A stretch of DNA of 64,000 bases from Isoetes taiwanensis (GCA_021234155.1 JAJEKV010000075.1:4728230-4792229), one strand, 5' to 3'. Counted from the stretch's first letter, positions 44,191-56,037 are shown. Notes: generated by a model not told the origin, from the sequence alone. Program-made: numbers and translations.

Positions 44191-45626
44191 CTAATCTCCG
44201 AAGCTGCCATAAGAGTGTCCACCGAACGAACAGCCGACGAGATCGATCCAAAGGAGCCACAAATAGACATAGTCGACCATTGATAGAGGCAAGATCGCTC
44301 GAAGAGGCCACCATCAAGGAAGCTAAGTTGTTGGGAGGACCAAACAAGTAGCTAGAAAGGTTGGAAGCTCCAGCTTGCACCGGAACGTTGAAGCACTCAT
44401 GGTGGGCGGCGACAAGCAAAATCTTGAGGCCCTACGGCCTAGTCCAGACGACGAACTTAGTCATTCAAGCTCTTCAGACGAATTGTTTCACTCCTGGAGG
44501 AGCAATGATCTTAGCACTTCAGGTGAATGATCGCAAGGCTCGGGGGAAATTGAGATCGTGGCGTCTGCTTCTGGAGGTGAGGAGCAAGTAGAAAGAGCAA
44601 CCTCGACAGTAGGATCAACCCCAGCAACAGGAAGAGCAGGTGAGGAGCAAGTAGCAAGAGCAACCTCGACTTAGGGAGCAACCCCACCAAAGAATAGGAA
44701 GAGCAGGTGAGGAGCAAGTAGAAAGAGCAACCTCGACAATATGAGCAACCCCAACACCGGAAGAGTAGGTGAGCAAAGAAGCAAAGAGAAGCAACCTCTA
44801 AGAATTACAGCAACCCCAGCCACAGGAACAGCAGCAAGGGGAGCGAGCAATGAATGCGGAAGAAAAGGAAGGAAGAGACGTAGGCAAGGGAGAAGCGAAC
44901 AAAGAGGCGTGAAGCTAGGCGTAGGGGGAGCGTGGTTATCAGAGAACCACAGCCGGACGAACTGCAGGAGGATGAGCCCGAGGAGGAAAGACCACACCAA
45001 CAAGAGGGGGGAGCAAGAGGCTAAAGAAGAAGAGGAGGAGGAGGCCGAAGAACAGACGAGGCCTATGCTCGGCAACCATATCCAATGCAGTCCAAGGAGG
45101 GCAAGATCAGTGAGAAGCTACTTAAAGCTCATTCAAGCAAGATATGGAGTACGAGAAGAAGAAGGCAAAGATGCAAGATTTATCTCGCCAATGGATCGAC
45201 AAGGTAGCCGACCAGTAGTCGAAAAGCAAGCCTCCACCACCTCGACTTCGATTCCCGAAGAAGGTGCGCCATGGGCCAAATCCCGAGCACGATAGAGCTT
45301 TCGGATATTCGCATTGCCAACAACGTGCGATCGATGATCCGTAAACTCTCTTTTCGAGTGCCTACATCAAAGGTCTATGCAGAAGTTCAAGATGGGCTAC
45401 GACTACCGAGCCACATCAACGACGGCGGGGTCTCACCAAGAAGCAGCCAAAGCCGAGGAAGCCAAGATCTGCACCCTTGATGGTCCGAGCCCTGCAGAAG
45501 GCAGCAGAGGCGAAGCTGGTACAACTTTTTGAAGAAGGCAACCTCTGCGCGATCCATGCCAAGCAGATGACAGTCATGCCCAAAGACCTCCACCTGGCGA
45601 GGAGGATTCGCAAGGAGAAGCCGTGA
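44191..45626 (+). CDS. Family 2 histone H3-like protein, copy B (frameshifted)
   Basis: Without the CACTA insert, the gene runs through the [11 protein letters not shown] repeat linker (44572-44835), an acidic/basic stretch ([20 protein letters not shown]) and [20 protein letters not shown]. It then reaches an H3-like end: [20 protein letters not shown] (H3 alphaN and alpha1 start), [10 protein letters not shown], then from 45480 [40 protein letters not shown] and RRIRKEKP, stop at 45626. The last 48 codons are one clean frame and clearly H3 alpha2-L2-alpha3. C110, H113 and D123 equivalents are kept; R116 is Gln. No H3 tail start was found. Frame changes occur near 44690, 44900, 45190 and 45400-45480. 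Confidence 0.8.
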
Positions 45627-46202
45627 AGAGCCCCAGTTTAGTAAACTATATAAATATAAGTTTTTCCTATACATTTTACTCGTTATCTATAAAAGTAATC
45701 TCCTCTTTGATAGTATTTTTGTATTAATTAAATGATAGCTCTTAATTGGCTAAGTAGCATAAAATTCTGACCTAGAAATCAAAAATTGTCTCGAAACCGT
45801 AACCGGGTGAGTCCGCTAAAAACCTCTCTCCAAGGACGACCTTGAGCCGGTTCCATGAACCCACCCGAGTCACTTGATTTAGGGCAAAATTGATCCAAAT
45901 TTCATACTAAAAGTTGTTAGAATGCTTAAAAATTGTCTAGAAATGCAGTGTAGCACTTTAAATTTGTTAAAAATATTCAAAAATAGTTAGAATCGGCCAG
46001 CAGGGTGAGTCCCGGGAGTCCGCTACGTTACGTGCCTCGCGGACGCCAGTTTCGCCACCCCACCGGTTTACCCATATTTGCACTTTTAGATGTCTTTTTA
46101 GTATAAAATAAGTTGCTAGTTAGTTTAGGAATGACCCAAATAGGCATTTTAAGGTATTATAGTTCTTCAAATTGTTGACTTTTGGCAAAAATCAAGGTAC
46201 CA

Positions 46203-46332
46203 GGGTGAGTCCGCGCCAGAAGGCCGTGCATTGAGAACCCAGGGTGAGTCCGCGCTAGAAGGGCGTGCGTTGAGAACGCAGATGTCATTGGCGCTAACTC
46301 ACCCAGGTCATGTCATTGGCGCTAACTCACTC
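46203..46332 (+). promoter_or_regulatory. Family 2 nested double hairpin module 3, copy B
   Basis: GGGTGAGTCCGCGCCAG and a second GGGTGAGTCCGCGCTAG face two TTGGCGCTAACTCAC(C/T)C arms. Compared with copy A the left arms are GTCCGCGCC rather than GTTCGCGCC/GTCCGTGC, which pair better with the right arms. Confidence 0.78.
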
Positions 46333-47011
46333 GGGTCATGATTCCAACTCAAAATTGCGTTGAGTCTTAGTGCATATGCTAGTCTTCTACCATGCACTCT
46401 AGTGTCTTTTCTAGCTTTTCAATCCATTTGAACCTCGTCTTAAAAGAATTCCCACAGTAGCGAAAATCGAACCTCCCACCCACAGGGATGAACCCCCCCA
46501 AACCCCCCTGTGCCAACCACTAAGGGCGGGCTTCATTTGTGTTTGAATTATAATCCTTAATTAGATTTAAGCTTTAATCATGTTAGATAATATTAATGGC
46601 CAAGCCTTAGAGTTAGAACCAAGATCCTTAAGCTAGATAGAAACAGCATCTGCATTCATCATAGCTTAGTTGTCGCTCTTATCTTGCTAAGTGTCTTCTT
46701 GTCTGCATATAGGTAGTATAATTAAACCTTTTTCTTAGAAACCCAGCTAGTTGCCAAGGCCTTAGAAATTATTGTCACACATTGGTATGGTACACCAACA
46801 CGCACAAACATCAAGTATCTTCTGCCATGCCTTTATATCATAGATAATTATCTAGGAATTCATTCTATCTAGGTAATTTAGTCTAACACACCAAGTACAC
46901 CCAGTGAATGAGTCTCCTTCTACCGCCCCATAACAGTAAATTAGTACCTTTCTCAGTGCCTAGTAAAGTGTCAAATGCCAAGTGGGTCATTTGAGGTAGA
47001 GTGGATAAAGG

Positions 47012-47019
47012 TATAAAAA
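47012..47019 (+). promoter_or_regulatory. Internal TATA box before the family 2 gag region
   Basis: TATAAAAA lies just past the duplication border and downstream of the hairpins, matching the hairpins-TATA-ORF order seen twice in family 1. Confidence 0.5.
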
Positions 47020-47149
47020 TAGGGTTTGTAGAGTAAGTAGACATAAGTAATTGTTGTTATGATAGTATTTGTTGCCTTGTGCACTTTAGCGCAGTCAAAT
47101 AGGTCAGGAGAACCTTCGTTGCAGATCCGCGAGCCTCGACAGTGGAGCC

Positions 47150-50100
47150 ACTCGACAACATCAACGAATTGAAAGCAGAGGGCAACATTACGGAGGAAAC
47201 TTCAACAAATCAAAGGCCAAGATGGTGTACAGGGAAGCCCGAACATAAATAATAAAGGGGAGCCTATAGGAAGGACGATTGCGACATTAAGATTAGACAC
47301 AAGAATTGCCAAGACGGCTATGCAACAGCCAAGGGGCATCATGGCACTTATAAAATTGATCACATTAGGGGAGGAACATCTCCTAGTCAAGGATATTCCC
47401 CAAGTGCCATATTGTCTCGAGGAAGGGCCCCACATCAATGACTAATGTAACAGCTACGCCACCAACAAGTAGACGACTTCATCGACTTATGATATCAAGA
47501 GCCCTAAAGGATGAGACTGGACATACCTCCTAGGAAGGGCAACTATCACAGATATCCAGGCCATAGTAGTATCAGATTTGGACTTCAAGCAAACATGCTT
47601 TGACTAAGGAGGTATTACAAGCCAGCAAGGGTGGGCTGCTCAGGAATAGGAATATAGCGATATTGCAACAAACTTCTTCCTTATCGGCCTCGATACTTCA
47701 GAGTAGCTACATCAACCTCGGCAAGCACCATCACAAGATCATGATGATCTTCGATCTGCCACCTTAGAGATGGAGGTCAAACACAATCAAGAAGAGGCAC
47801 CATGGGGGACCAAATAACAGCATTATTAATTGATCAGTCAAGATTAGTCCCTGCAAATGGATGCACATAAACTCCTCTCAGCAAGAGAAGTTGCACAGTT
47901 AGAAGTGGTAAAGCACTCGACATTGTCTTCAGCCTTATAACAGCAGCATGTGGCCGCCAAGATGAAGAATCAAATCGACAAGGTCAACACAACAATATCA
48001 ATTCAGGAGTTAGAAGAATCATCCTCAAATCTCATAACCTCCAAGGCAGATGAGCCGACACGAAAGATTCTACGCAGTGGTGAACATTACCTTCAAGCCT
48101 TTGGGATGCAACACCGAGCCTTATGTCGCCATTACATCAGCAAATCCACTAAGAGGGATAACTTTGATGAAGATAGTCAACATCAACATTAAGGACGAGA
48201 AGAGTCAAGAGTCAGAATATGTTCGACAAAAGAAAGCAGAGCACATGAATGATTATACCGCAACTCCAAGGAGAGCAGATGCTTTTCAAAAAATTATGGA
48301 TCATCGCCTTGCGATCCCAACGATTAACGCTACACCAGCTTTAAGCAAGCTAGAGGACCTATCAGATAGTTGAGTATCTTAGAATTATGGGCGATAACAT
48401 CCATGATGGGATTGGGACGAAAATTCGAGTAGATTTTTTTGTCTTTTCTTTTAGAAAGATGGACCCAAGAATTGAGCAAAGCTTCAAGGATTGGGAAGAA
48501 AAATGTATGGAGTACAATAATTGTATACATTGCTTGCAGATATCCAACATATTGGAACCTCTTTGTGAGCTTGATCACCTCGCTAAGAAGGATTCAATAA
48601 TAGGATAACCATCGACCATGTATATGACGAGTACCTCCATAGCATAAGGAACAATCCGACCCAATGAAGGGAAGCAATCTAACAAGTCCGGCCAACTTCT
48701 TAGATGCCTTCAACTCAAAGGTGAGACTATTTCAAGAGGGCAATAGTTAAGAAAGGGGAGATCCTAGAGTATAGATTAGATCTAAAACAAGAATAATTAT
48801 TTAATTGCATAGTTTTTATGTATGCCCAAAGGTAAGGTCATGCTTACTAAACTTGTGGCCATAGATTTATGTAAGTAGTTCTTTAACTTGTAATTTTTGC
48901 ACCTTCTAGATGGCGGACATCTTTAAGAGCAAGACTCTTAAGTCTAAATCTAGGCCAGTAATTATGGCAAGGCCAAGTATTTAGCAGCACCAACGGAACA
49001 AGAGTCAAGTTCGACATCAACCTTAAGCGAAGCAAAGTAGAGCATCGGCACCAACTTATGTACATTGGCAACTATGACCTCATAATAGACATGCAATATT
49101 AAAGCCGGCTAAGGCAATAATTGATTATCATAAGCAAGAGATGTTATCCCAGCACCAAAGGGCAAGTACTTTATAATTAAAGTTAAGTTAAAGTACCTGG
49201 TGAAGTGCATCAGAGGAATGAGGTCGTACATACTTAAGCTACAAGTCGTCGACCCCGACCACAATAGTAAGAAGGAAGATGCTACTTCGGAACACTTGCC
49301 TCGACCAATTTCTAAGTTAATCAAGAAGTCCCATGATATATCTCCAGATGAAATTTGAGAGCTTTTGCTCTATAGAGGCGTAGAGTCTGAAATCACTCTT
49401 GCACCAGATGCAGAGCCGACCAGTAAAGCTCTTATAGAATGAGCACTTCTGAGCTAGCAGAGCTCAAGAGGCAGTTGTAAGAGTTGATCAACTTGGGATC
49501 CTTTCAGCTAGGATGGAATTCTAAAGATGTATATCAACCATGGGCAGCTCAACAAGCAAACGACATAATGGATCAGCCCCAAGAAGCAAGATTCTTCTAC
49601 AAAATCGACTTAAGCTCGGGCAATCATTAAATAAGGATGAAGGGGGAAGATAAATATAAGACTCCTTCAGAACACGGTATGGGAACGATGATTTCACAGT
49701 AATGCCCTTGAGTCTATGGAATGCTCCACCAACTTGTATGTATTTGAGGAACGACATCTTCGAAGATTTTCTTGGACGAGTTCGTCATCAATCTCTCTTC
49801 AACAACATCGTGATCTACAGCAAATTAATGGAAGAGCATGTAGCCCATTTGAGGAAAGCCATGGAGATGTTAAGACGTCGCCACTCATTGACAAGCCTTT
49901 GAAGCATCAATTTGCAATGCCATCTCCACTTCGGCAAGCGAATTCGGCAAGAAGATAGGAGAAGCCATCTCCTCTAACATGGAGTTCAAGCACATATGGG
50001 CTAGTCTTTGCAAGAGTGCAAGGACGGATTAAGAAAGAGAAACCTTCAATTATTTTAAAAAGGAAGGCAATCTTTAATATCAAAGAACAAACTTAAAGCA

Positions 50101-51395
50101 TAAGGAGTAAGAAAAACCTTCCATGCACGCATAATAGCCCTATTTCCGGCCATGCAAAATCTATAAAGGCTTACTTCAAGATTAGAAGTAGCTACTTCTG
50201 GCGGGCATGAAGAGGCATATAGTGAGGTATATCCAAGAATGCCAGTTGTGTCAGCAGACAAAGGCAGAACAACTTCGAATTCCAGGAGTTTTGGAACCTT
50301 GGGCAGTGCCAGACGCCAAGTGGCAGCATGGATTTCATAGAGGGCCTTCCAAGGCCAACAAGAAGCTTTGAAGCCTTGATGGTTGTGGTATATAACTTAT
50401 CAAAAGGGCACATACTTGCCATGCCACACCATAGACACGGCTTTGGATCCAGCCGTGTGGTCTACATAAGAAGTTTTTTTTAGGCTGCATGGAATGCACA
50501 GGTCGATCATCACCAATAGAGATCCGAAGTTCTTTAGCGATGTTTAGCAAGACTTCTTCAACACGAGCCGCACCAACTTGTGGATGAGTTTTGCTTATCA
50601 TTTGCAATCAAATGGGCAAATAGACCGCACCAATGCAATTTTGGAGAGAACGTTGAGAAACTATGATTGGAACAAGCAATCCAAATGGGTCGATTGCATC
50701 CACCTGGTCAATTACGTACAGTAATATGAAGCAAGAGTCATCGAAGATGTCTCCTCCATGATCAGTTACAATTATCAATGCTTGACCCTAGTTATGTGGC
50801 ATAATCTAGTGCCCAAGGTGGAAGTTTCTCAACAACGACGGCATATATGCAGTAGCTTGTGGTAGAAGTGTAAGAATATCTTCAAACAGCATGTGCACAT
50901 CAGAAAAGTCTAGCAGATAGACATAAAACTCCTCAAGAGTTTGTGTTGAAAGATAAAGTTTGGCTCAAGTAAAGGTCAAGCAAGGGAAGCTTCAGATCGG
51001 CAATTGTAAGAAGCTTGCTCCTAGGTGGGCAGGACCCTTCAAGATTTTGAAGCGAGTAGGGATCCAGACCTACAAGCTCGCCTTGCCTACCCACCTTAAA
51101 GTCCACAAGATCTTCCATGTGAGCTGGTTGAAGAGGCACATTCCAAACCCGGAGGAGGTTTTGGATACTCCAACTTTGTTTGGAAATGATAGAAGATCAA
51201 GTTGAAATTGTGCCTGAATTGCTTCTTGATAAGTCATTCAAGAAGACTAGGAGGTCTCAGTTCCTCCAATATTTGGTCAAGTGGAAGCACTTGCCCGTGG
51301 AAGATGCGACTTGAAGCAGGATTTGGAGAAGCAGGAGTTTGATGGGCGAGTCGTCTCCGAGCTTGATGCAAGACTTGGTTTGAAGGGAAATTGTT
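47150..51395 (+). pseudogene. Decayed gag-pol of family 2 (protease, RT, integrase, chromodomain)
   Basis: Many stops and frame changes, but the order is clear. Gag or accessory remnants lie at 47150-48700. A protease-RT linker follows at about 49005-49340 (VKFDINLKRS, YIGNYDLIIDMQY, matching [13 protein letters not shown] of family 1). RT remnants lie at 49380-49900. Integrase has YIQECQLCQQTKAEQLRIPG (50225-50285) and DRTNAILERTLRNYDWNKQS (50620-50680). GPY/F is KLAPRWAGPFKILKRVG (51011-51061) with LPTHLKVHKIFHVSWLKRHI. The chromodomain is DKSFKKTRRSQFLQYLVKWK (51228-51290) with VEDAT, then a break at the Trp position. Unlike family 1, integrase is present. No polypurine tract or 3' LTR is seen, so the 3' end is lost. 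Confidence 0.75.
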
Positions 51396-51734
51396 CAAAT
51401 ACTATATGTAGAATAATATGCAATGTAGAATACTCAAAGAAAAGTGCTTTCCATATCTCTAAGCCTCACTATTATTTTGTCTTGACATGTATAATCTTAA
51501 GAACATAGTTTGTGCTAAATATTAGCATAAAGAGAAATAACATTCATGCACTCCCTCAATGAGATTCAAATTAGTGGGACATCATGTATCACAATCTTCA
51601 ATTCATTTACGATGGTTTGAGTTGTCATGCTTAGTTGACAACTGCAACCTAATGCATGGCATGTAGCACTTAAATTTTGAGCATTACAGCTAAACGATTA
51701 ACCTGAGTACAAATCTGTCACTAAGCATTATGAA

Positions 51735-51830
51735 ATGTTATGTTAATAGTGGGGTAACCCCATATGCTTGGAACCAAAGAATTATGAAGTTACATTAATA
51801 GTGGGGGTAACCCCACAGGCTTGGAAATCA
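51735..51830. repeat. Imperfect tandem pair with TGGGGTAACCCCA palindromes
   Basis: Two successive units contain 'ttaatagtggggtaacccca..gcttggaa..aaagaa'. Each has a short perfect stem (TGGGG/CCCCA). Confidence 0.75.
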
Positions 51831-51831
51831 A

Positions 51832-51876
51832 AGAAATGTTCGTGGCGGCCTTGGCCGCCGCGATAAATTTCTTGTA
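51832..51876. repeat. 45-bp GC-rich palindromic element, copy 1
   Basis: AGAAATGTTCGTGGCGGCC, TT, GGCCGCCGCGATAAATTTCT, then TGTA. The arms pair almost fully. A second copy at 63568-63612 differs in one arm base and has AA instead of TT at the centre. On the other strand it begins TACAAGAAA, similar to the common CACTA terminus CACTACAAGAAA. Confidence 0.85.
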
Positions 51877-52215
51877 CCTACTTATTGTTGCTACTACGAA
51901 AGCAACATATGCTACTCTATGTACTTGATTTATCCTAGTTAATGGAAAAACTACTCTTATTCTCAAAAAAAGAAAAAAAAAGAAAAAAACAACTTTAGCA
52001 TTAAATAGGTCAACGTTTGAGATTCTTTGTTTTTCCGGACAAAGAATAGCATAGAATTGCACTTGGACCATCAAATATAATTGAGTTCTTGAAAAACATA
52101 CATCAATGTATATGATGTAGAGTATATTACATGCCATCTCAATGTCTGGCGACAATATATAGGGCTTGTATCATTTGAGCCCAAGAGTGAATAATATATA
52201 ATTACCACTACACTA

Positions 52216-53944
52216 CTACCAGCAAAGCAGTCTCTTTGGTTGCACGTTGGTCTCATTTACAATTCCATCGTTCCCAGCAAGAATTCTATACTTATCCTTG
52301 CGCGTCAGATTAGTGCATGTATACCCAAGCCTGTCGGCCAATTGCCTCTGAATATAATTGGCGACTTCAAAACTGGATTTTCCAGCAGAGCAGCTTTTTT
52401 CCGGAGGCAACTGAGGTAGAAATTCCACGTCATAGGAAGGAGCCGGATTCATGAGGAAAAAAAACGGGTCTAAAGCCTTCCAACCACGAGCAGTGCTGCC
52501 GTGGAAGATCTGAATGCGACATCTCAGCGCCACAGGGACAATATTATCTGCCAGCTCAGCAAAGAGGGAGCTAAAACGGAGAAGGTATGGTTCCCGACAC
52601 GTGGTGCCTTCGGGACAAACTGCAAGATCTCCCTGCTCTAACAAACTGCGAATTGTGCGCGCATCCTGGGGTCTGCACCTGGTTAGCCGCACGGTTTTGA
52701 TGGGAGCTAAAATCTCTGAAACCCTGCTGAGGCTGTAGGTAACCGCGGTTACCCTCCGGTTTACCCCGACAGAAACAAAGAGGGGATCCAAGAGTGTTCT
52801 GTGCGTGCACACGAACAGAACTCCCAATTTGCCGTTGCCCTGTTCTACAGGAGGCGGAGGAACGCCTTTCACTCTCACCCGAACTCCCAACAGCGCCTCC
52901 ACAAACACTCCCACTGGGATGCAATGGGCGTTCATCAGCGCTACAATCGCTCGTACTACTGCTAGGATTACTCCTGCTGGCATATATAGCACAATTGCAA
53001 CCGCCATCAAAGGTGTTGGCCTCACTGCAAAACGCCCGTCGTGGAAAATCAGAGGCTTGAGGTAACGCTCCGGAGGCACAGGGGCAATTTTTGCGCCAAA
53101 ATTCACCACGTAAGCTTCCTGAAATCGAACGCGAAGATCAGCTTTGATAAAAATCAAATTAAACTAACGCATGGCTAATTTAATTGTAGATACCTACCTT
53201 GCAGTGTGAAATAAACGGGGAATCGGACTGCCTCTTAGCAAGGCCAACATCAGGCGTTCTGTCTCGGAAATAATCCTTAAACGCGCTTTCTTTTTTTTGG
53301 CCCACGAGAACCCCAATCCCACTCGCAAACCCCGTGCAATAGCCATTTCGGTTAACCCCAAGTTCCGTGCCAAGAACATGCTCCACGTTCAGATAATCCT
53401 TCACAAAAGATTCCGCCATTAACCGTGGAAGGGCTGTAACCGCATACCTCTTTCCGCATGCCACTAAAATATCATAGGCATGAGGATGCATGTCTTCCAG
53501 ATAGAATTTGGATAGCACAGCCCTTGATACCCCTGCGATCGCTGATTCTTTTAGCCCTGCTACTGTTATGAATATCATCATTTGAATTGCTGCACTTTCT
53601 GACACCAAATGGCCACTTAACCACACCGTTGGATACATGAATAGTAATACCAGTGCCCTTACCACACTCCCTGCCTCAAAACAAACCAAATAGAAATATG
53701 GGAATAGATTGCTCGATCGAAGCAGTGCTCCTTCTAAGTCAAACACTAGACTGTGGTCTTCCCTGCCTTCGCAATTGCATGTATCTGCCCAACCAAATGA
53801 ACCGTTACCGTGTTGTGCTCTTCCATTTCCACGCTTAGTCATGGATTTCCAGCTGTTTTTAATTCGAGATTGGAAAAATAAATATAACCACCAGCCAGCA
53901 GAGAAATCTTCCACTGCAACTAGCCCTTTGAACGATCTTCTCAT
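52216..53944 (-). CDS. GPAT: Glycerol-3-phosphate acyltransferase (plant GPAT family), two exons
   Basis: Plant GPATs of this class transfer an acyl chain from acyl-CoA to glycerol-3-phosphate at the ER, for cutin, suberin or related lipids. Exon 1 (53944-53198, donor GTAGGT) encodes an N-terminal HAD-like domain ([19 protein letters not shown]). Exon 2 (53118-52216, acceptor TTTCAG) encodes the acyltransferase domain. It has CTHRTLLDP (H(x4)D, around residue 355), [20 protein letters not shown] (about 412-431) and IVPVAL...IQIFHG. The total is 549 residues, normal for the family. Hydrophobic segments sit near residues 95-125 and 285-310. The HAD motif reads DLEG, not DxDG, and the distal motif reads LAKRQSD rather than GDxxxD-like, so the phosphatase domain is probably inactive. 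The acyltransferase motifs are intact. Confidence 0.92.
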
Positions 53945-54539
53945 TTCTATCGAATTTGTTGGGATGGTGGCTGAAAACAGCAGTGCAGCAGAAAAGGCAT
54001 GCTAGGCATGTGAATAAAGAGAATGATGGAAAGGCCGGAGCCCCAAATCCCAGCGATTGAAGCAGAATTAAGAGGTGCAGAAGGGAATTATGAGCCAGTG
54101 CCAGAGGCAGCAGTCCAGTACCGAGATCAACACAGGGAACGGCGTTGAAATTTTTTACCTGTTTCAACTACTCCATCCGTTCATGGAAAAAATTGCTTTT
54201 AGTCAGCGGCACCCTTCTGCAAAAACTTAGTAATATGTCTGTGAGTAAAATCTCGGTTATGTTATGAGGTTCTTATACCGCCGCTGCAACCATTCTGGAA
54301 GCTTCGTGGGCTCGCTATAGTTGCCTGGTCGGTTGGAATTGGTTGCGTGATCACATCGTTTTGACTTGGTCTAGGTCTGACAGCAAAATATCGCCCCGCT
54401 AGTTTACCGTGGTTGACCCGTTCTTCCCGCTTGTGTTAGGACATTGTGCACATTTTTTTTTTTTGCTCGGAATGTAACCTTGCTTTAGAATTTTTTTTGT
54501 CCTAAACCATCTTCATTGTGGATAGATTTTGTTACCCTT

Positions 54540-54656
54540 ACAACATGGCAACTGGGTCTCTTCTTCTGCCTCCGGAATGGAAACAGGCTCAGTAATTTCG
54601 CTCAAGCAATCATGTGCAGATGATTAGCAAGTAAATCGACCCAGTTGCCATGTTGT
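54540..54656. repeat. Perfect 19-bp inverted repeat with 79-bp loop
   Basis: ACAACATGGCAACTGGGTC (54540-54558) and its exact reverse complement (54638-54656). Confidence 0.88.
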
Positions 54657-55082
54657 GGCGGCCTGGAACTGGGTCGCGATTCCTGACCCGCTCTCGGCTC
54701 TTGCTGCTCGCGGGGTCCCTGGAATCTGCTCAGTTTCCATACCGCCATACACTATTATAAGTGGGGAGACTTCAAGTCTCTCAAATTTGGCATTTCTTGA
54801 AAATGCTGGAGTTGTTCTTCACCTGCTTGACGGTTATCTAGAATGATCTGGCAAAACTAGCGTGCCTGAAAATTGGGTCAGATGACATGGATGCACCAAA
54901 GTGCAACATCAAAAAGAATAGAATACAAATTCTGACCCGTTGTGATATTGTACCTATTCGGCAAAAGCTATAATAGCTATTCTTTAATTTTGTTGGAAAA
55001 TTCAAGAATTTTTACTGGGATTTAATTTTGTTGGAAAGTTCAAGAACTAACTACCTGCCTGTGAATTTGCAAAAGATTTCAA

Positions 55083-55957
55083 ATACATGCTTTTAAACCT
55101 TGATATTCCACGAATCAAAATGAAACTTGTCGAATAAGCACCCCATTGTCGGCATACTTGCACAAGTAAATGTTGAACTCATCATTATTGGTGGTAGTTG
55201 CTTGTGTAGATACTCAATCGTAAATGCATAAGATTTGGGGGACATGCTTTTAAACCTTGATATTTCCCGATTTAAAAATGGAAGTTGTCAAATAAGCACC
55301 TCATTGTCTGTATACTTGCACATGTAGATGCTGAACTCATCATTATCGCAAGCTTTTTTGGCTCCCTAATCTTAACCACACATAGCAAGCAGAGAATCCA
55401 CGGGTCTTCTTAAGAGAATCCTACTTCCCCCCTAGGACTCGCTTAAGCTAATCCTACCTTCTCCTTTAGGATAATCCTACCTTCCCCTTTAGTAGGATTC
55501 TCTTAAGCTAATCCTACCTTTCCCTTTAGGATTCTCTTAAGCTAATGCTACCATCCCCTTTAGGATTCTCTTAAGCTAATCCTACCTTCACCTTTAGGGT
55601 TTCCGAGGACGATAAAATATTTATCTTATCTTATCTATTCTATTCTTAGGATTCTGTGCATTATTATTTTGCGCTATTCATGGAGAATTATGAAAATAAG
55701 TAAAAAATAAGCATTAGGATTCTAAAAGGGAGAGAATCCTAAGGAGAAATTAAGATTTTGTTTAAAACTTGAATATTTAGTGCTCTTAGATAGGATTAGC
55801 TTAAAAAAATCTAGGGGGTTAGCTCAAGAAAATCCCTGGGAATTCTCTTAAGAGAATCCCCTGGATGTGTGGTTAACTTTGGGGTGCCAATATAAGCACC
55901 ACAACATTATTGGTGGTAGTTGCTTGTTTAGATACTCAACTGTAAATGCATATCAAC
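55083..55957. repeat. ~165-bp tandem duplication, second copy split by a MITE
   Basis: Copy 1 (55083-55242) runs from 'acatgcttttaaaccttgatatt' (partly quoted) to '...ctcaatcgtaaatgcata'. Copy 2 starts at about 55244 with the same words, breaks after cattat (55341-55346) and resumes at cattat (55905-55910) to about 55953. Confidence 0.8.
55352..55897. mobile_element. ~546-bp MITE-like element with ~32-bp terminal inverted repeats
   Basis: The ends read GCTT..TTGGC(T/A)CCC and TTAACCACACAT on both sides (55352-55383 and complement of 55866-55897). It sits inside one unit of a tandem duplication, so the uninterrupted unit serves as the empty site; CATTAT flanks the gap. The interior has ~39-bp direct repeats of 'taggattctcttaagctaat' (55421-55610). 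No coding capacity. Confidence 0.75.
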
Positions 55958-56037
55958 TTAGGTGTGAATGAACTTCTCTTAATAGTGCCACGCATAATGG
56001 CCATAGCAATTCCAAAAAAAAGTGGTGATTTTGGCGC

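Larger units (their letters stand above)
45627..47149 (+). other. Family 2 spacer after H3-like gene, copy B
   Basis: Duplicate of the copy A spacer. Hairpin modules 1 and 2 are recognisable but degraded (near 45805-45865 and 46003-46070). Module 3 is well kept (46203-46332). The duplication ends at 47000 and new sequence with a TATA box follows. Confidence 0.6.
51396..52215. other. Intergenic region between family 2 and GPAT
   Basis: AT-rich, no gene seen. It contains a tandem pair with GTGGGG(G)TAACCCCA palindromes (about 51735-51830), the 45-bp GC palindrome (listed separately) and an A-rich run at 51965-51990. Confidence 0.5.

Noticed and set aside
48660-48750. VRLFQEGNS near 48725 as another H3 alpha2 end
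   Set aside because: Only a few residues match and no HAK..VT or ARR segment follows, so chance cannot be excluded.
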